Positions 46,552-55,454 of a stretch of DNA of 64,000 bases are shown here, piece after piece (position 1 is the stretch's first letter; every line of letters starts with the position of its first letter). Below the pieces are notes generated by a model. The model was not told the origin of the DNA. It saw only the letters and a program-made list of their open reading frames with translations, and ran no database searches. Source of the stretch: Sulfurospirillum cavolei (GTDB lineage: Bacteria; Campylobacterota; Campylobacteria; Campylobacterales; Sulfurospirillaceae); NCBI RefSeq assembly GCF_001548055.1, contig NZ_AP014724.1, forward strand, positions 1,116,001 to 1,180,000, read 5' to 3'. A program made the translations under genes and the position numbers.

Positions 46552-47358
46552 ATGGAACAACATGAAGTGATTAAAAACCCTTTGATCGTTGAATTGGAAC
46601 TCTTACGCGTCAATTTCGATAAAACAACGGAAAAACTGATTAAAGATATTCAACGTCATGAAAAAATTATGACCAAAGCCGATAAGCGTCAAAAGCAAGA
46701 GTACGACGAACTTCAGCGTAAATTTGCCGAAGTGGAAGCTTTGCAGCAAGAGATTGAAGAGACGCAAAAAGAGGTTATTTTTACGATGGGTTCGATCGGT
46801 GAAAGTCGTAGCAAAGAGACGGGAAACCATGTGCGTCGCGTTGCCGAATACTCAAAGCTAATTGCCTTGCATTACGGGCTTTGCGAACACGATGCCGAGA
46901 TGCTCAAACAAGCAAGTCCGATGCACGATATAGGCAAAGTCGCCATTCCGGACGCCATCTTAAATAAGCCAGGCAAACTCACGCCCGAAGAGTTTGAAAT
47001 CATGAAAAAACATACGGAGCTTGGCTATGACATGTTAAAACATTCGCATCGCCCCCTCCTCCAAACGGCGGCAATCGTCGCCTACGAACACCATGAAAAA
47101 TTTAACGGACAAGGGTATCCGCGCGGACTTAAAGGAGCCAATATCCATATATACAGCCGTATTACCGCATTTGCAGACGTCTTTGACGCTTTGGGAAACC
47201 AACGATGCTATAAACCGGCGTGGAAAGACGAAGATATCTTTAACTTATTTCATCAAGAACGAGGGGAACACTTCGACCCTAAAATCGTTGATATTTTTTT
47301 CAAAAACTTGAGTGAATTTTTATATATCAGAGAGATGTTTAAAGATCCTGTTGCATAA
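46552..47358 (+). CDS. HD-GYP phosphodiesterase with N-terminal coiled coil, SiaD-position gene
   Basis: A 268-residue soluble protein. Residues 1-75 form a charged coiled coil, and the rest is an HD-GYP domain with a complete set of metal residues: HVRRVAEYS, MHDIGKVAIP, KKHTELGYDM, EHHEKFNGQGYPRGL and FADVFDAL. It should degrade c-di-GMP to pGpG or GMP. Its location as the fourth gene of a Sia-type operon and its N-terminal coiled coil, which resembles the position of the SiaC-binding stalk of SiaD, suggest SiaC controls it. That makes the module the reverse of the Pseudomonas one. A terminator follows. Confidence 0.88.
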   Translation: MEQHEVIKNPLIVELELLRVNFDKTTEKLIKDIQRHEKIMTKADKRQKQEYDELQRKFAEVEALQQEIEETQKEVIFTMGSIGESRSKETGNHVRRVAEYSKLIALHYGLCEHDAEMLKQASPMHDIGKVAIPDAILNKPGKLTPEEFEIMKKHTELGYDMLKHSHRPLLQTAAIVAYEHHEKFNGQGYPRGLKGANIHIYSRITAFADVFDALGNQRCYKPAWKDEDIFNLFHQERGEHFDPKIVDIFFKNLSEFLYIREMFKDPVA

Positions 47359-47377
47359 GCAAAGCGCACCAAATCGT

Positions 47378-47407
47378 GCAAAGCCCCGAAAACGGGGCTT
47401 TGCTTTT
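47378..47407. terminator. Strong terminator after the HD-GYP gene
   Basis: A perfect eleven-base-pair stem (47378-47388 with 47393-47403) with an AAAA loop is followed by TTTT. It lies between the converging Sia-like and fdh operons and could serve both. Confidence 0.82.
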
Positions 47408-47427
47408 GACATGTAAGCCTACATGTA
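47408..47427. repeat. Two KACATGTM motifs in a facing pair
   Basis: GACATGTA at 47408-47415 and TACATGTA at 47420-47427 form an inverted repeat with seven-base arms and a four-base gap, directly after the terminator and before the fdhC stop. It is one of two inverted pairs of the dispersed motif I see in this window. Confidence 0.6.
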
Positions 47428-47434
47428 AGGCTAA

Positions 47435-48334
47435 TTAAACCTTGCCCTCTTCTTTGAGCTTCTTGTACCAAGAGCTGTGAAGGATGGCGACTTCCTCTTC
47501 TTCTTTATAACCCGTGATCATCGAATGAATCGCACCTTTGATGGCAATCGCCGCCATATAGACATGCACCATAAAGAACGTAGCGACGACCATACCTAAG
47601 ATATTGTGAACGATCGCACTGAGACGTAGCAGGTCGATTTGGCTCATACCCAACATCGTAGCAACCGGTGAGAGATCCTTGTTTAAAAAGAACATCAACG
47701 CTCCGGTAATAATCATCACGATACCGCCTGGCATCGCGATCCAAAACCATGCTTTTTGTCCGGCGTTAAACTTACCTGCGGGGACGGGTTTTTTCTCTTT
47801 GGAGAGGTAACCGCCCACGATCATCATCCATTTTACGTCGTCGTTATTAGGGAACATATCCCTAATCCAAGCAATAATCATCGGAAGAACCGTAATCGCA
47901 AACACGGGTGTTGCCAAACCGTGTAAGTTCTTACAAATCCTCACAAACATACCGCCGCCGAAAAAATCTCCGAATGCCATAACAAAGCCCGTAGGCACGA
48001 TGACTAAAAACGAAAGGGCCGCAAGATTGTGCATGACGCGCATCAAAACGCTAAACGCAAAAACCTTCTTTCCGTGATGCGAAAACACTTTAGGTCCGAT
48101 CAGTAAATAGTGAATGCCTCCCGCAACGGGAACCAGAAACAGTGCGATCAAAAAGCCTTTCCAGAACCATTCGCGTTGAAGAAGCGTAAACACTTCTCCA
48201 AACGCATGGTAATTGGGAATCGCATTGAGCATCGCCGTTCCGTACAACGGACTATCGAATTGACTCACGCTAATGGCATAAAGAGACGACATACTTAGCA
48301 GTGTGCTTAAAAGTACTATCCATCGTTTCTTCAT
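47435..48334 (-). CDS. fdhC: Formate dehydrogenase cytochrome b subunit
   Basis: Membrane diheme subunit that passes electrons from formate to quinone. At 299 residues it begins with a signal-like segment, followed by four membrane helices with conserved His residues (MRVMHNLAALSF, NLHGLATPVF, IVHNILGMVVA). The family segment GGIHYLLIGPKVF is present. Third gene of the fdhABC operon; overlaps fdhB by four bases. Confidence 0.92.
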   Translation of the reverse strand: MKKRWIVLLSTLLSMSSLYAISVSQFDSPLYGTAMLNAIPNYHAFGEVFTLLQREWFWKGFLIALFLVPVAGGIHYLLIGPKVFSHHGKKVFAFSVLMRVMHNLAALSFLVIVPTGFVMAFGDFFGGGMFVRICKNLHGLATPVFAITVLPMIIAWIRDMFPNNDDVKWMMIVGGYLSKEKKPVPAGKFNAGQKAWFWIAMPGGIVMIITGALMFFLNKDLSPVATMLGMSQIDLLRLSAIVHNILGMVVATFFMVHVYMAAIAIKGAIHSMITGYKEEEEVAILHSSWYKKLKEEGKV

Positions 48335-48963
48335 TGCGTTAGCCCCTTTCTACCTTGTTTGTTATACGCCATATTCCAAATATACGAGTTGTTCGCCTCT
48401 TTGCTTTGACCGCGAGCGAGCACACGGGTACGGTAAAGCTCGGACACTTTCTCGGAAGTTCCGATGAGAAGCGCATTGGTCGAACACATTGCCGCACATA
48501 CGGGTACTTTACCTTCCGAGATACGGTTTTGACCGTAACGTTCTCGCTCGTGTTCGGAGTTGGTCTCTAATGGACCGCCGGCACACATCGTACATTTGTC
48601 CATCGCCCCTTTGGCGCCGAAAACGCCATCACGCGGGAACTGCGGAGCACCGAACGGGCATGCGTACAAGCAGTATCCGCATCCGATACATTTTTCTTTA
48701 TCGTGAAGCACGATACCGTCGGCTCGGATATAAAAACAATCCACCGGACAGACTTGCGAGCACGGTGCGTCGGCACAATGCATACACGCAATCGAGATCG
48801 ACGTCTCTTGACCTTCGACGCCGTCGCCCAGCGTCACGACTTTACGGCGGGCAATGCCCACGGGTAATTCGTGAGCATTTTGGCACGCAACCACACATGC
48901 AAAACATTCGATACAGCGATCCGTATCGCAATAGAATTTTAATCGGCTATTGGTATTTTCCAT
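48331..48963 (-). CDS. fdhB: Formate dehydrogenase iron-sulfur subunit
   Basis: Electron-transfer subunit of 210 residues. Four cysteine groups for [4Fe-4S] clusters are visible: CIECFACVVAC, CMHCADAPCSQVC, CIGCGYCLYACP, and CTMC with the late CAAMC. It links the molybdenum or tungsten subunit FdhA to the cytochrome FdhC, both adjacent. No membrane anchor is apparent. Confidence 0.95.
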   Translation of the reverse strand: MENTNSRLKFYCDTDRCIECFACVVACQNAHELPVGIARRKVVTLGDGVEGQETSISIACMHCADAPCSQVCPVDCFYIRADGIVLHDKEKCIGCGYCLYACPFGAPQFPRDGVFGAKGAMDKCTMCAGGPLETNSEHERERYGQNRISEGKVPVCAAMCSTNALLIGTSEKVSELYRTRVLARGQSKEANNSYIWNMAYNKQGRKGLTQ

Positions 48964-48972
48964 GGTGTCTCC

Positions 48973-51837
48973 TTACGCTTTTTCCACACGGCATAGACCC
49001 GCGTTGAACTCTGAGATTTGGGTAATCGGGTCAAAGCCGTAGTTAACGATCGTATTGGAACTTTCACCGATCGTATACGGACGTGCGCCTTCAGGATAAT
49101 TTGCACTCAAATCGACCCCTTGCATAATACCCGCAAAGTTGTACGGCATACAAATACGATCCGGCGTTACGCTACGGTTGTAGTGAACCCGTACCTTAAT
49201 CTTCGTACCCTGAGGCGCGTGAATCCACATCATTCCCTTATCTTCGATGCCATATTTGGAAGCAAGATCTGGGTGAATATTGGCAAACATCTCCGGCGTA
49301 ATGCTTGAGAGGTATTTACTCGTTCGCTCTAACATACCAGCCCCTGAGAGGTTGACTAAGCGCATAGACGTTAGGATCGTCGGGAACTCTTTGGACCAGT
49401 CTTGTTTGGTTTGCTCAGAGATGTAACGTGTTGCAACCCTAAAGTTATTGGCTTGATCCGGTAGTGCCGGATATTTTTGTACCAAATCCCAACGTGGAGA
49501 GTGAATAGGCTCTCTATGAACCGGTACGGGATCTGGGAATTCCCAAACAATCGTACGTGCCCTTGCATTTCCGTAGACGCAAACGCCATACTCTCGAGCG
49601 TATTTTTGAATAATACCGCTAAAGTCCATCGCCCAACTTGGTCCCATTTGCGCTTTTTCTTCTTCACTAAGCGTAATACCGAGCACTTTTTCGATATTGG
49701 CTTTGGTAAGTTGTGGGTAACCGCCTTGGATTTTTTGTCCCGGAAGCGTCACGGTTTCATCGGCAAGTAAATTATCACCGTTATGCTCAACACCGAAACG
49801 ATTTCGAAAGCCCAAGCCGCCTTCATTGACCGGTTTAGAGGCATCGTAAAGGATCGGCGAACCCGGATGTTTTTCATCCCAGCACGGCCACGGAAGTCCG
49901 TAATATTCGCCTTCCATTTCGCCGCGACCTTTGAGCGTCAACGGATCGAAGAGATGCCAGTTTTCTTGATGTTTGCGCAGACGCTCGGGCGTCCAACCGG
50001 AAAGTCCGATACTTTTAACCGTACGAGCAATCTCACGTACCGCATCGTCCGGCCATACAAAATCGTTTTTATACTGAACGACGTTACCGTTTTCGGCACG
50101 CATTTTCATACCCTTGACGTACTCATCGTAAAATCCGAATTTTTTCGCAAACTCGAACATCACTTCATGATCGGCTTTGCTTTCATACAGCGGCTTAACG
50201 ACTTGGGAACGCCATTGGGCGGAACGATTGGTAGCAGAAAGCGTTCCTTCGCACTCAAATTGCGTTGCAACCGGCAAGATATAGATACCGTCTTTTCGAT
50301 CGGTAATAATTGCCGCTTCATTCACAAACGGTTCGGCTACGATTAACATGTCAAGCTTATCGATGGCTTCTTTGATTTTCACCTGCTGAGACATCGAGGT
50401 AATTCCCGTTCCTTGTACCCAAAGCACGCGAATCGGAGCGGAAGAGGTCGTTTTTTCTTCTTGTAAAACACCTTGCCACCACTTCGCAAGTGAGAAACCT
50501 TTGGCGTGCATCCATTTACGCTCACCCTTATCGTCAAGATCAGGGTGGAAACGGTTTTGCATAGACTCGAAGCTAACACCCCATGTTTTACAATAGTACT
50601 GCCATGCGGCTTTATCCAAACCGTAGTACCCCGGTAAACTGTCAGAGAGGTTTGCCATATCGGTAGCACCTTGAACGTTATCGTGACCGCGGATAATATT
50701 ACATCCGCCTCCCGGACGTGCCGCATTACCAGTAACAAGTGAAAGAATTGGAAGGATACGCGTATTGGAGCTTCCTACAGAGTGTTGCGTAATACCGAGT
50801 GACCATGCAATGCTTGCGGGTTTGGTTTTAGCGTAAAGTTCTGCAACCTGTTGGATTAGCTCAATAGAAGCACCGGTAACATTGGAGGTCTCTTCAGGCG
50901 TCCATTTAGCAGCTTCGGCTCTGATTTGATCCATCGCATAAGTTCTATGCTCGATAAAATCTTTATCTTCCCAACCGTTTTTAAAGATTACATGTAAAAG
51001 TCCATAGGCAAACGCAATGTCAGTACCAGGACGAATACGCACGTAAATATCCGCTTTAGCAGCACTTCTTGTAAAGATAGGATCGACGACGATCAACTTC
51101 GCGCCTCTATCTTTGGCTTGTAGGAAATGTTTAAATCCGATTGGATTGGCAACGGCAGAGTTGGCTCCGACCATCATAATTAACTTAGAATTCTCAACAA
51201 CATCACCAAAGTGATTTGTCATAGCACCATAACCCCATGTATTTGCCGCACCGGCAACAGAAGCGCTATGTCAGATTCTAGCTACGTGATCGATATTATT
51301 TGTGCCCCAAAACGCGGCAAATTTTCTAAAGTAATACGATTGTTGGTTGTTAAATTTAGCCGAACCCAACATCATCAATGTGTCAGGACCGTTCTCTTCT
51401 CTAATTTTTAACATTTTAGAAGAGATCTCATTTAACGCTTGTTCCCACGTTAAACGTTTCCATTGTCCATTCTCTTTTTTCATCGGGTACTTGATACGTT
51501 GTTTGGACTTGGTCAAATCGATTTGATCCGTACCCTTACAACAGTGGCTTCCCTCGCTGATCGGGTGGTCGTGTGCGGGTTCTTGTCTTACCCATACGCC
51601 GTTATGCACTTCGGCTTTGATGCCGCAACCTGCCGAACAGATCGAGCAGATCGTTTTAACCGTTTTTGAGCCTGGGAACGGGTTTTTAACCTCTTCCGCA
51701 CTCGCCTCTCTGATCGCATCTTCTTTGGCTAGAAGATTTCCCGCTCCAAAACTAGCACTTCCCAGAGCCGCCATTTTTAAAAATGAGCGTCTTCCGATTT
51801 TGCTAGAGGAGAGTATGGGGTTTTCTGTTTTACTCAT
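48973..51837 (-). CDS. fdhA: Formate dehydrogenase catalytic subunit, selenocysteine protein with in-frame UGA
   Basis: Oxidises formate to CO2 at a molybdenum or tungsten bis-pterin centre in the periplasm. About 954 residues when the TGA at 51271-51273 is read as selenocysteine (residue 189). The context HVARI-Sec-HSASVAGAANT matches the catalytic site of known formate dehydrogenases, where Sec or Cys stands. Translation resumes in the same frame and the downstream part is complete (molybdopterin domains, IRPGTDIAFAYGLL, NIIRGHDNVQGATDM). The N-terminus has a twin-arginine signal RRSFLKMAAL and a [4Fe-4S] set CSICSAGCGIK with a later CCKG. A hairpin after the UGA fits a bacterial SECIS. Conventional gene calling splits it at the TGA. 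Confidence 0.93.
51243..51273 (-). promoter_or_regulatory. SECIS-like hairpin with the Sec UGA codon
   Basis: The UGA is at 51273-51271 on the minus strand. Starting 13 bases after it, a five-base-pair stem TTGCC/GGCAA (51257-51253 and 51247-51243) carries the loop GGTGC. A loop beginning GGU at this distance is typical of bacterial SECIS elements, which recruit SelB. Confidence 0.65.
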
Positions 51838-51851
51838 CTCATCTCCCGTGA

Positions 51852-52055
51852 TTAATAGGATCTCTTATAGTAGAGCTTCCATGCATCCGTCTCTTTATAC
51901 AAAATCTCTTTTTTCGGAGATTTCCCATAAACGACACCGTTTGCGCCTTTGGCACTCTATTTCGAGCTTGCCAAAACACCGCTTGCACCGGCAGTTGCTA
52001 CCACTGCCGTCGTCCCGAGGGCTTTTTTTAGAAAGTCCCTTCTGTTCTCGTGCAC
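51852..52055 (-). pseudogene. Small Tat-signal formate dehydrogenase-associated protein, interrupted by TAG
   Basis: A 67-residue frame running from a GTG at 52055 (AGGAGG six bases upstream) to a TAA at 51852. Translated: HENRRDFLKKALGTT (twin-arginine signal), then ATAGASGVLASSK, then an in-frame TAG at 51957-51959 (codon 33), then SAKGANGVVYGKSPKKEILY and TDAWKLYY. This matches the small Tat-signal protein encoded just before fdhA in many Campylobacterota. The stop lies after the likely signal cleavage region, so the mature domain would be lost. It may be a real nonsense mutation, a sequencing error or read-through. No downstream ribosome site for a restart is seen. Confidence 0.75.
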
Positions 52056-52095
52056 GATTTCCTCCTGCAACTTGCTGACATGTCAAAATAGCCAT

Positions 52096-52430
52096 GAAAA
52101 ATTGGCATAAAACGGTAATGTATCATTGACCGTCAATGAACGTCTTATGCACGTAAAAATGTTGTTAATGGAAGAAAAAAGACATAGAGGTATAAGAATG
52201 AAGTCTATAAATTTTAAAAAAAATATATCCTTCACGATACGTATGTGCGCTTACCCCGTAAGCATATATCATGAACAACGAGACCATTATAATGATTGAT
52301 AACTTTATCGCATCTTAAAACGGTAAATATTTGTTGACCTATAAAATAATATTTAAGCGTTATATTGGTAAATATATAATGACTTTTAAAATGTAAAAAG
52401 TTATTGCTAGGCTGATTTTTAAGGTTTCTC
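52096..52430. other. Non-coding region upstream of the fdh operon
   Basis: About 335 AT-rich bases without a gene. It holds two inverted repeats: CATTGA/TCAATG near 52125-52139 and GCTTAC/GTAAGC near 52250-52264. It presumably contains the fdh promoter; I cannot name a clear -10/-35 pair. A KACATGTM palindrome (GACATGTC) lies near 52078. Confidence 0.5.
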
Positions 52431-53087
52431 TTAAAGTTCGCGCGGCGTTAGAAGTTTCTTATAATAGGTTTTGGTTAAATGCAAGGCGGCGATCGGGTTG
52501 TGACCGAGGACTCTGTCTTTGACGACCAGATACGTGATCGGAGCTTGCGCGTATTTGATAAAAAGAGAGTCGTGTCCGACACACAATCCCATAATGACGT
52601 TTAAATCGGTTTTCGCTTTATTGATGTATTTGGCTTGTAAGACGGGATTACACATCGGCTCAAACGTATTCGGGCGTATTTTTTGCGCTTCTTGGAGTCC
52701 GATTTCGATCTTATCGCGCGAGCCGACTTTGCAGATCGCCATAAAAACGTCAAATCCGTTGATTTTTAAGATTTCGGCGAAGATTTGAGATTCATTGACC
52801 AAGCCTACACACGAAGCGATGCCTATTTTGCGTGCTCCGATACGTCTAGCAAATGCCAGTATCTCTTCCACGCGCGTCAGCGTTCCGTAGTATTTTCCTT
52901 CGATTTCCGCCGCGGCTAAAGCGATGGTGCGATCCATCCCCTCTTCTTGGTAGCATGCCAAGGAGGCGTCTAACATCGACGTTTCAACATTGCTCGTTAG
53001 GCAAAATTTGGGGTAACGACTCTCGTGTTTATGGCAATTAAGCGTTGCACATTCGGCGCAACTTAGCTCTTTTTCTTCCGTATGCAT
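52431..53087 (-). CDS. DUF1847 domain protein, cysteine-rich
   Basis: A 218-residue protein starting at the ATG at 53087 (AAGGATAATCACC upstream). The frame is open further upstream, but that part overlaps the next gene and looks non-coding. The N-terminus has a metal-binding cluster CAECATLNCHKHE, and the body has RIGARKIGIASCVGLVNE, GFDVFMAICKVGS and LNVIMGLCVGHDSLF, the DUF1847 pattern. Several Cys residues suggest a metal or Fe-S site. It is found in anaerobes; its role is unknown. It is followed by the fdh operon on the same strand, but the 340-base gap between them argues for separate transcription. Confidence 0.82.
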   Translation of the reverse strand: MHTEEKELSCAECATLNCHKHESRYPKFCLTSNVETSMLDASLACYQEEGMDRTIALAAAEIEGKYYGTLTRVEEILAFARRIGARKIGIASCVGLVNESQIFAEILKINGFDVFMAICKVGSRDKIEIGLQEAQKIRPNTFEPMCNPVLQAKYINKAKTDLNVIMGLCVGHDSLFIKYAQAPITYLVVKDRVLGHNPIAALHLTKTYYKKLLTPREL

Positions 53088-53092
53088 GGTGA

Positions 53093-53707
53093 TTATCCTT
53101 TTGACATGTAAAGGTATGTGCCGTAAAGGCTTAGGTAGACGCCGAGCAACTCTTTTAATCCTTGGCGTACGTGTACTCGCTCTTCTTCGTGAAAAATATT
53201 CTCTAAAAGTTTGACATGTAAGGTTTCGCCGAAAAGGACTAACCGCTCCGGCGTAAACGAGGAAGACGCTTCTTTTCCCAAGACAAAAAAGAGTCCCAAC
53301 GCGCGATTGAGTGCCGTAACATAGGCAAGAAGATTCTCGTAAATGCTTTTCTCGACCGGTTCTAGTTGGAAAAGAAAGCATTCCAAAGAGACCGCTAAAA
53401 AACTTTTCTTTTTTGGAAAGTTGGCATGCAAAAGCGTCGCGAAAAGGTTTTGTTTCGCTTCGCGTAACGCGGTAGGAATCGTAGCGTCCAACGCATCATC
53501 AAAGGCTTTAACGCTCGCTTCAAATCCCGAAGCATCGTGGAGCCCTTGATGCGACATTAACGTATGGATTTGCGCTTGCGTAAATTTCGTAGGCGTGTAC
53601 AGTTCCAACGAAGAGAGGGTTTGAAGTAAAAGAGCGTACAACGCTTTTTCATCTTCGTTCGGGTTTTTTGCCAAATATTCGAGTAAGTAAAGGATCTCTT
53701 TTTTCAT
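53093..53707 (-). CDS. Uncharacterised helical protein near the fdh genes
   Basis: 204 residues, predicted almost entirely alpha-helical, no signal peptide, membrane segment or metal site. I do not recognise a family. Its size, helical content and position upstream of a formate dehydrogenase operon recall TorD-like chaperones that protect Tat-exported molybdoenzymes, but I see no diagnostic motif, so this is only a possibility. It lies five bases from the DUF1847 gene, so the two are co-transcribed. Two KACATGTM motifs occur at its C-terminal end. Confidence 0.62.
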   Translation of the reverse strand: MKKEILYLLEYLAKNPNEDEKALYALLLQTLSSLELYTPTKFTQAQIHTLMSHQGLHDASGFEASVKAFDDALDATIPTALREAKQNLFATLLHANFPKKKSFLAVSLECFLFQLEPVEKSIYENLLAYVTALNRALGLFFVLGKEASSSFTPERLVLFGETLHVKLLENIFHEEERVHVRQGLKELLGVYLSLYGTYLYMSKG

Positions 53708-53772
53708 GCTTCCATTCTGCCAAAGCCCGGCTGAAAAAGTGCTATAATGCCAACGCTTTTTAAGGAGGTTTT

Positions 53773-54378
53773 ATGATTCATCTTTCGGCTTTTTTTGCGA
53801 TTTACGTCAAGTTTTTCTTTATTATGACGCCGTTTTTCGTAACGACGATCTTTTTGTCGATGACCAAAGGCGTCGATGAAAGCGATAAAAGACGTCTTGC
53901 GATTAAAGTAACGTTTGCGATTGCTGCGAGTTGTTTGATTATTCTTTTTTTCGGTAAATACATTTTTGAACTTTTCGGTATTACCCTTGATGCTTTTCGC
54001 ATCGGTGCGGGGGCACTTTTATTTTTAACGGCGGTCGATCTCGTGCAAAAAGACATTAACGCCGAACCGACATGTAAAGCCGATATTTTAAAGCATGCGG
54101 TCGTTCCTTTGGCAATTCCCGTTACCGTCGGCCCCGGAACGGTGGGTGCGTTGATGGTTATGGGTGCGGACATCGAGAGTTTTGACGACATGTTACTCGG
54201 ATCAAGCGCGCTTTTGTGTGCCATCGGCAGTATCGGCGTTTTGCTCTATCTCTCTGGGCATATCGAACGTTTGATCGGTCGTGCCGGATTGATCGTCTTT
54301 AGCAAAGTTACCGGACTCGTTCTTGCCGCTCTTTCGGCACAACTGATTTTCACGGGCATCAAAAACTTTTTGCGTTAA
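53773..54378 (+). CDS. MarC-family membrane protein
   Basis: A 201-residue inner-membrane protein with six helices and the family pattern IMTPFFVTTIFLSMTKG at the N-terminus and PLAIPVTVGPGTVGALMVMG in the middle. The family is called NAAT transporter by some annotations, but its substrate is not established. It converges on the following permease gene, overlapping by four bases. Confidence 0.9.
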   Translation: MIHLSAFFAIYVKFFFIMTPFFVTTIFLSMTKGVDESDKRRLAIKVTFAIAASCLIILFFGKYIFELFGITLDAFRIGAGALLFLTAVDLVQKDINAEPTCKADILKHAVVPLAIPVTVGPGTVGALMVMGADIESFDDMLLGSSALLCAIGSIGVLLYLSGHIERLIGRAGLIVFSKVTGLVLAALSAQLIFTGIKNFLR

Positions 54379-55454
54379 AAAAGGTGCCCGATCTTTCGAA
54401 AGCCGATCACGTATAAAATACTTCCGACGCTAAAAACGCCCAAAAAGTAAGGGTACAATTCCAAAACGGGTGTTCCTCGAAAGAAAATACTCTCCGTTCC
54501 CTCGATGAAATAGCGAAGCGGAGACAGTAAAGAGAGCGTTTGCAACCATGGATGCATCGCATAAATAGGCGTCCACGCTCCGCTTAAAAAGATAAGTGGA
54601 AGCATAATGACGACGGAGAGCTGTGCGACTTGCATCACGTCTTTGGCGACCGCCGCGACAAAAAGCCCGATACCCGCTCCCGTAAACGCATAGAAAAACG
54701 CTAACACTAAAAAAGCGAAAAAAGAGCCGTGAATGGGCGTGTCAAAGGCTCCGAAAACGACAAATCCGACCGAAATTACGATGCCGATCATCACGATAAT
54801 AACTTGGGAAAACGATTTGGCGAGAATAATGCTTTTTGCATCGACGGGCATTAAGAGCATAATATCCCACGTGCCGTCCTCTTTCTCTTTTACAAAGACG
54901 ACCGCCGTTAAAATGACCGAGAGCATCGTCGTGATCGACAAAAGCTCCGTTAATGCCATAAACGTTGCGTTATTGGCGTTTTCGTTGAAAAGTTTGTGCG
55001 TGACGAGCTCGACGCTAAAGGCGGTATCGGAAAAATTAAGCACGATGTTGCTCAAATAACTCAGCGTCGTATACGCTTGTGACGCGGCGGTTGCATCTAA
55101 AAGAACGTTAAGCGTCGCGTGTTTGTTTTTACGAAACGTCCGCTCAAAATCTTCGTCGAAGATCAATCCTAAAATGATCTCTTTATCGAATACGGCTTGC
55201 GAAAGTGCTGCTTGGGAATGAAACGCCACGGGAGGCAAAAATTCGGGTTCGTGGAAATAGTGTAAGAGTTTTTGGCTCAATCCGCCGCCGCTTTCGTCGA
55301 CATAGCCGATCGCCACGTTGCGAGGTTTCAGTTCTATGCCGCTTCCTGCGATGTACACTTCCATCGTAAAAGCGTACAAAACGACGAGCACCAGCTGCCA
55401 CGAACGAATGAAACGCACGAGTTCGCGCGCGACGACCGTCCAAAAGACCCTCAT
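54375..55454 (-). CDS. ABC-2 type permease, YbhR-like
   Basis: A 359-residue membrane permease with an N-terminal helix, a large periplasmic domain (residues about 40-170) and five C-terminal helices including KEKEDGTWDIMLLMPV, typical of the ABC2_membrane_3 family. It lies last in a four-gene operon with a second permease, a double ATPase and a membrane fusion protein. This is the layout of E. coli YbhGFSR, where the complex exports drugs or cations; the actual substrate here is unknown. Confidence 0.88.
   Translation of the reverse strand: MRVFWTVVARELVRFIRSWQLVLVVLYAFTMEVYIAGSGIELKPRNVAIGYVDESGGGLSQKLLHYFHEPEFLPPVAFHSQAALSQAVFDKEIILGLIFDEDFERTFRKNKHATLNVLLDATAASQAYTTLSYLSNIVLNFSDTAFSVELVTHKLFNENANNATFMALTELLSITTMLSVILTAVVFVKEKEDGTWDIMLLMPVDAKSIILAKSFSQVIIVMIGIVISVGFVVFGAFDTPIHGSFFAFLVLAFFYAFTGAGIGLFVAAVAKDVMQVAQLSVVIMLPLIFLSGAWTPIYAMHPWLQTLSLLSPLRYFIEGTESIFFRGTPVLELYPYFLGVFSVGSILYVIGFRKIGHLF

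Noticed and set aside
48489-49007. 172-codon plus-strand frame across fdhB
   Set aside because: It is a complementary-strand shadow of conserved iron-sulfur coding sequence; its Arg/Tyr/His composition is typical of such shadows.
51222-51273. An apparent frame break splitting fdhA into a 188-residue and a 749-residue protein
   Set aside because: Both parts are in the same frame and are separated only by a TGA at the catalytic Sec position, with a SECIS-like hairpin. It is one selenoprotein gene, not a pseudogene.
53088-53381. A 98-codon extension of the DUF1847 gene
   Set aside because: It lies antiframe over the end of the upstream gene, is basic and low in similarity to anything, and a proper ribosome site precedes the ATG at 53087.
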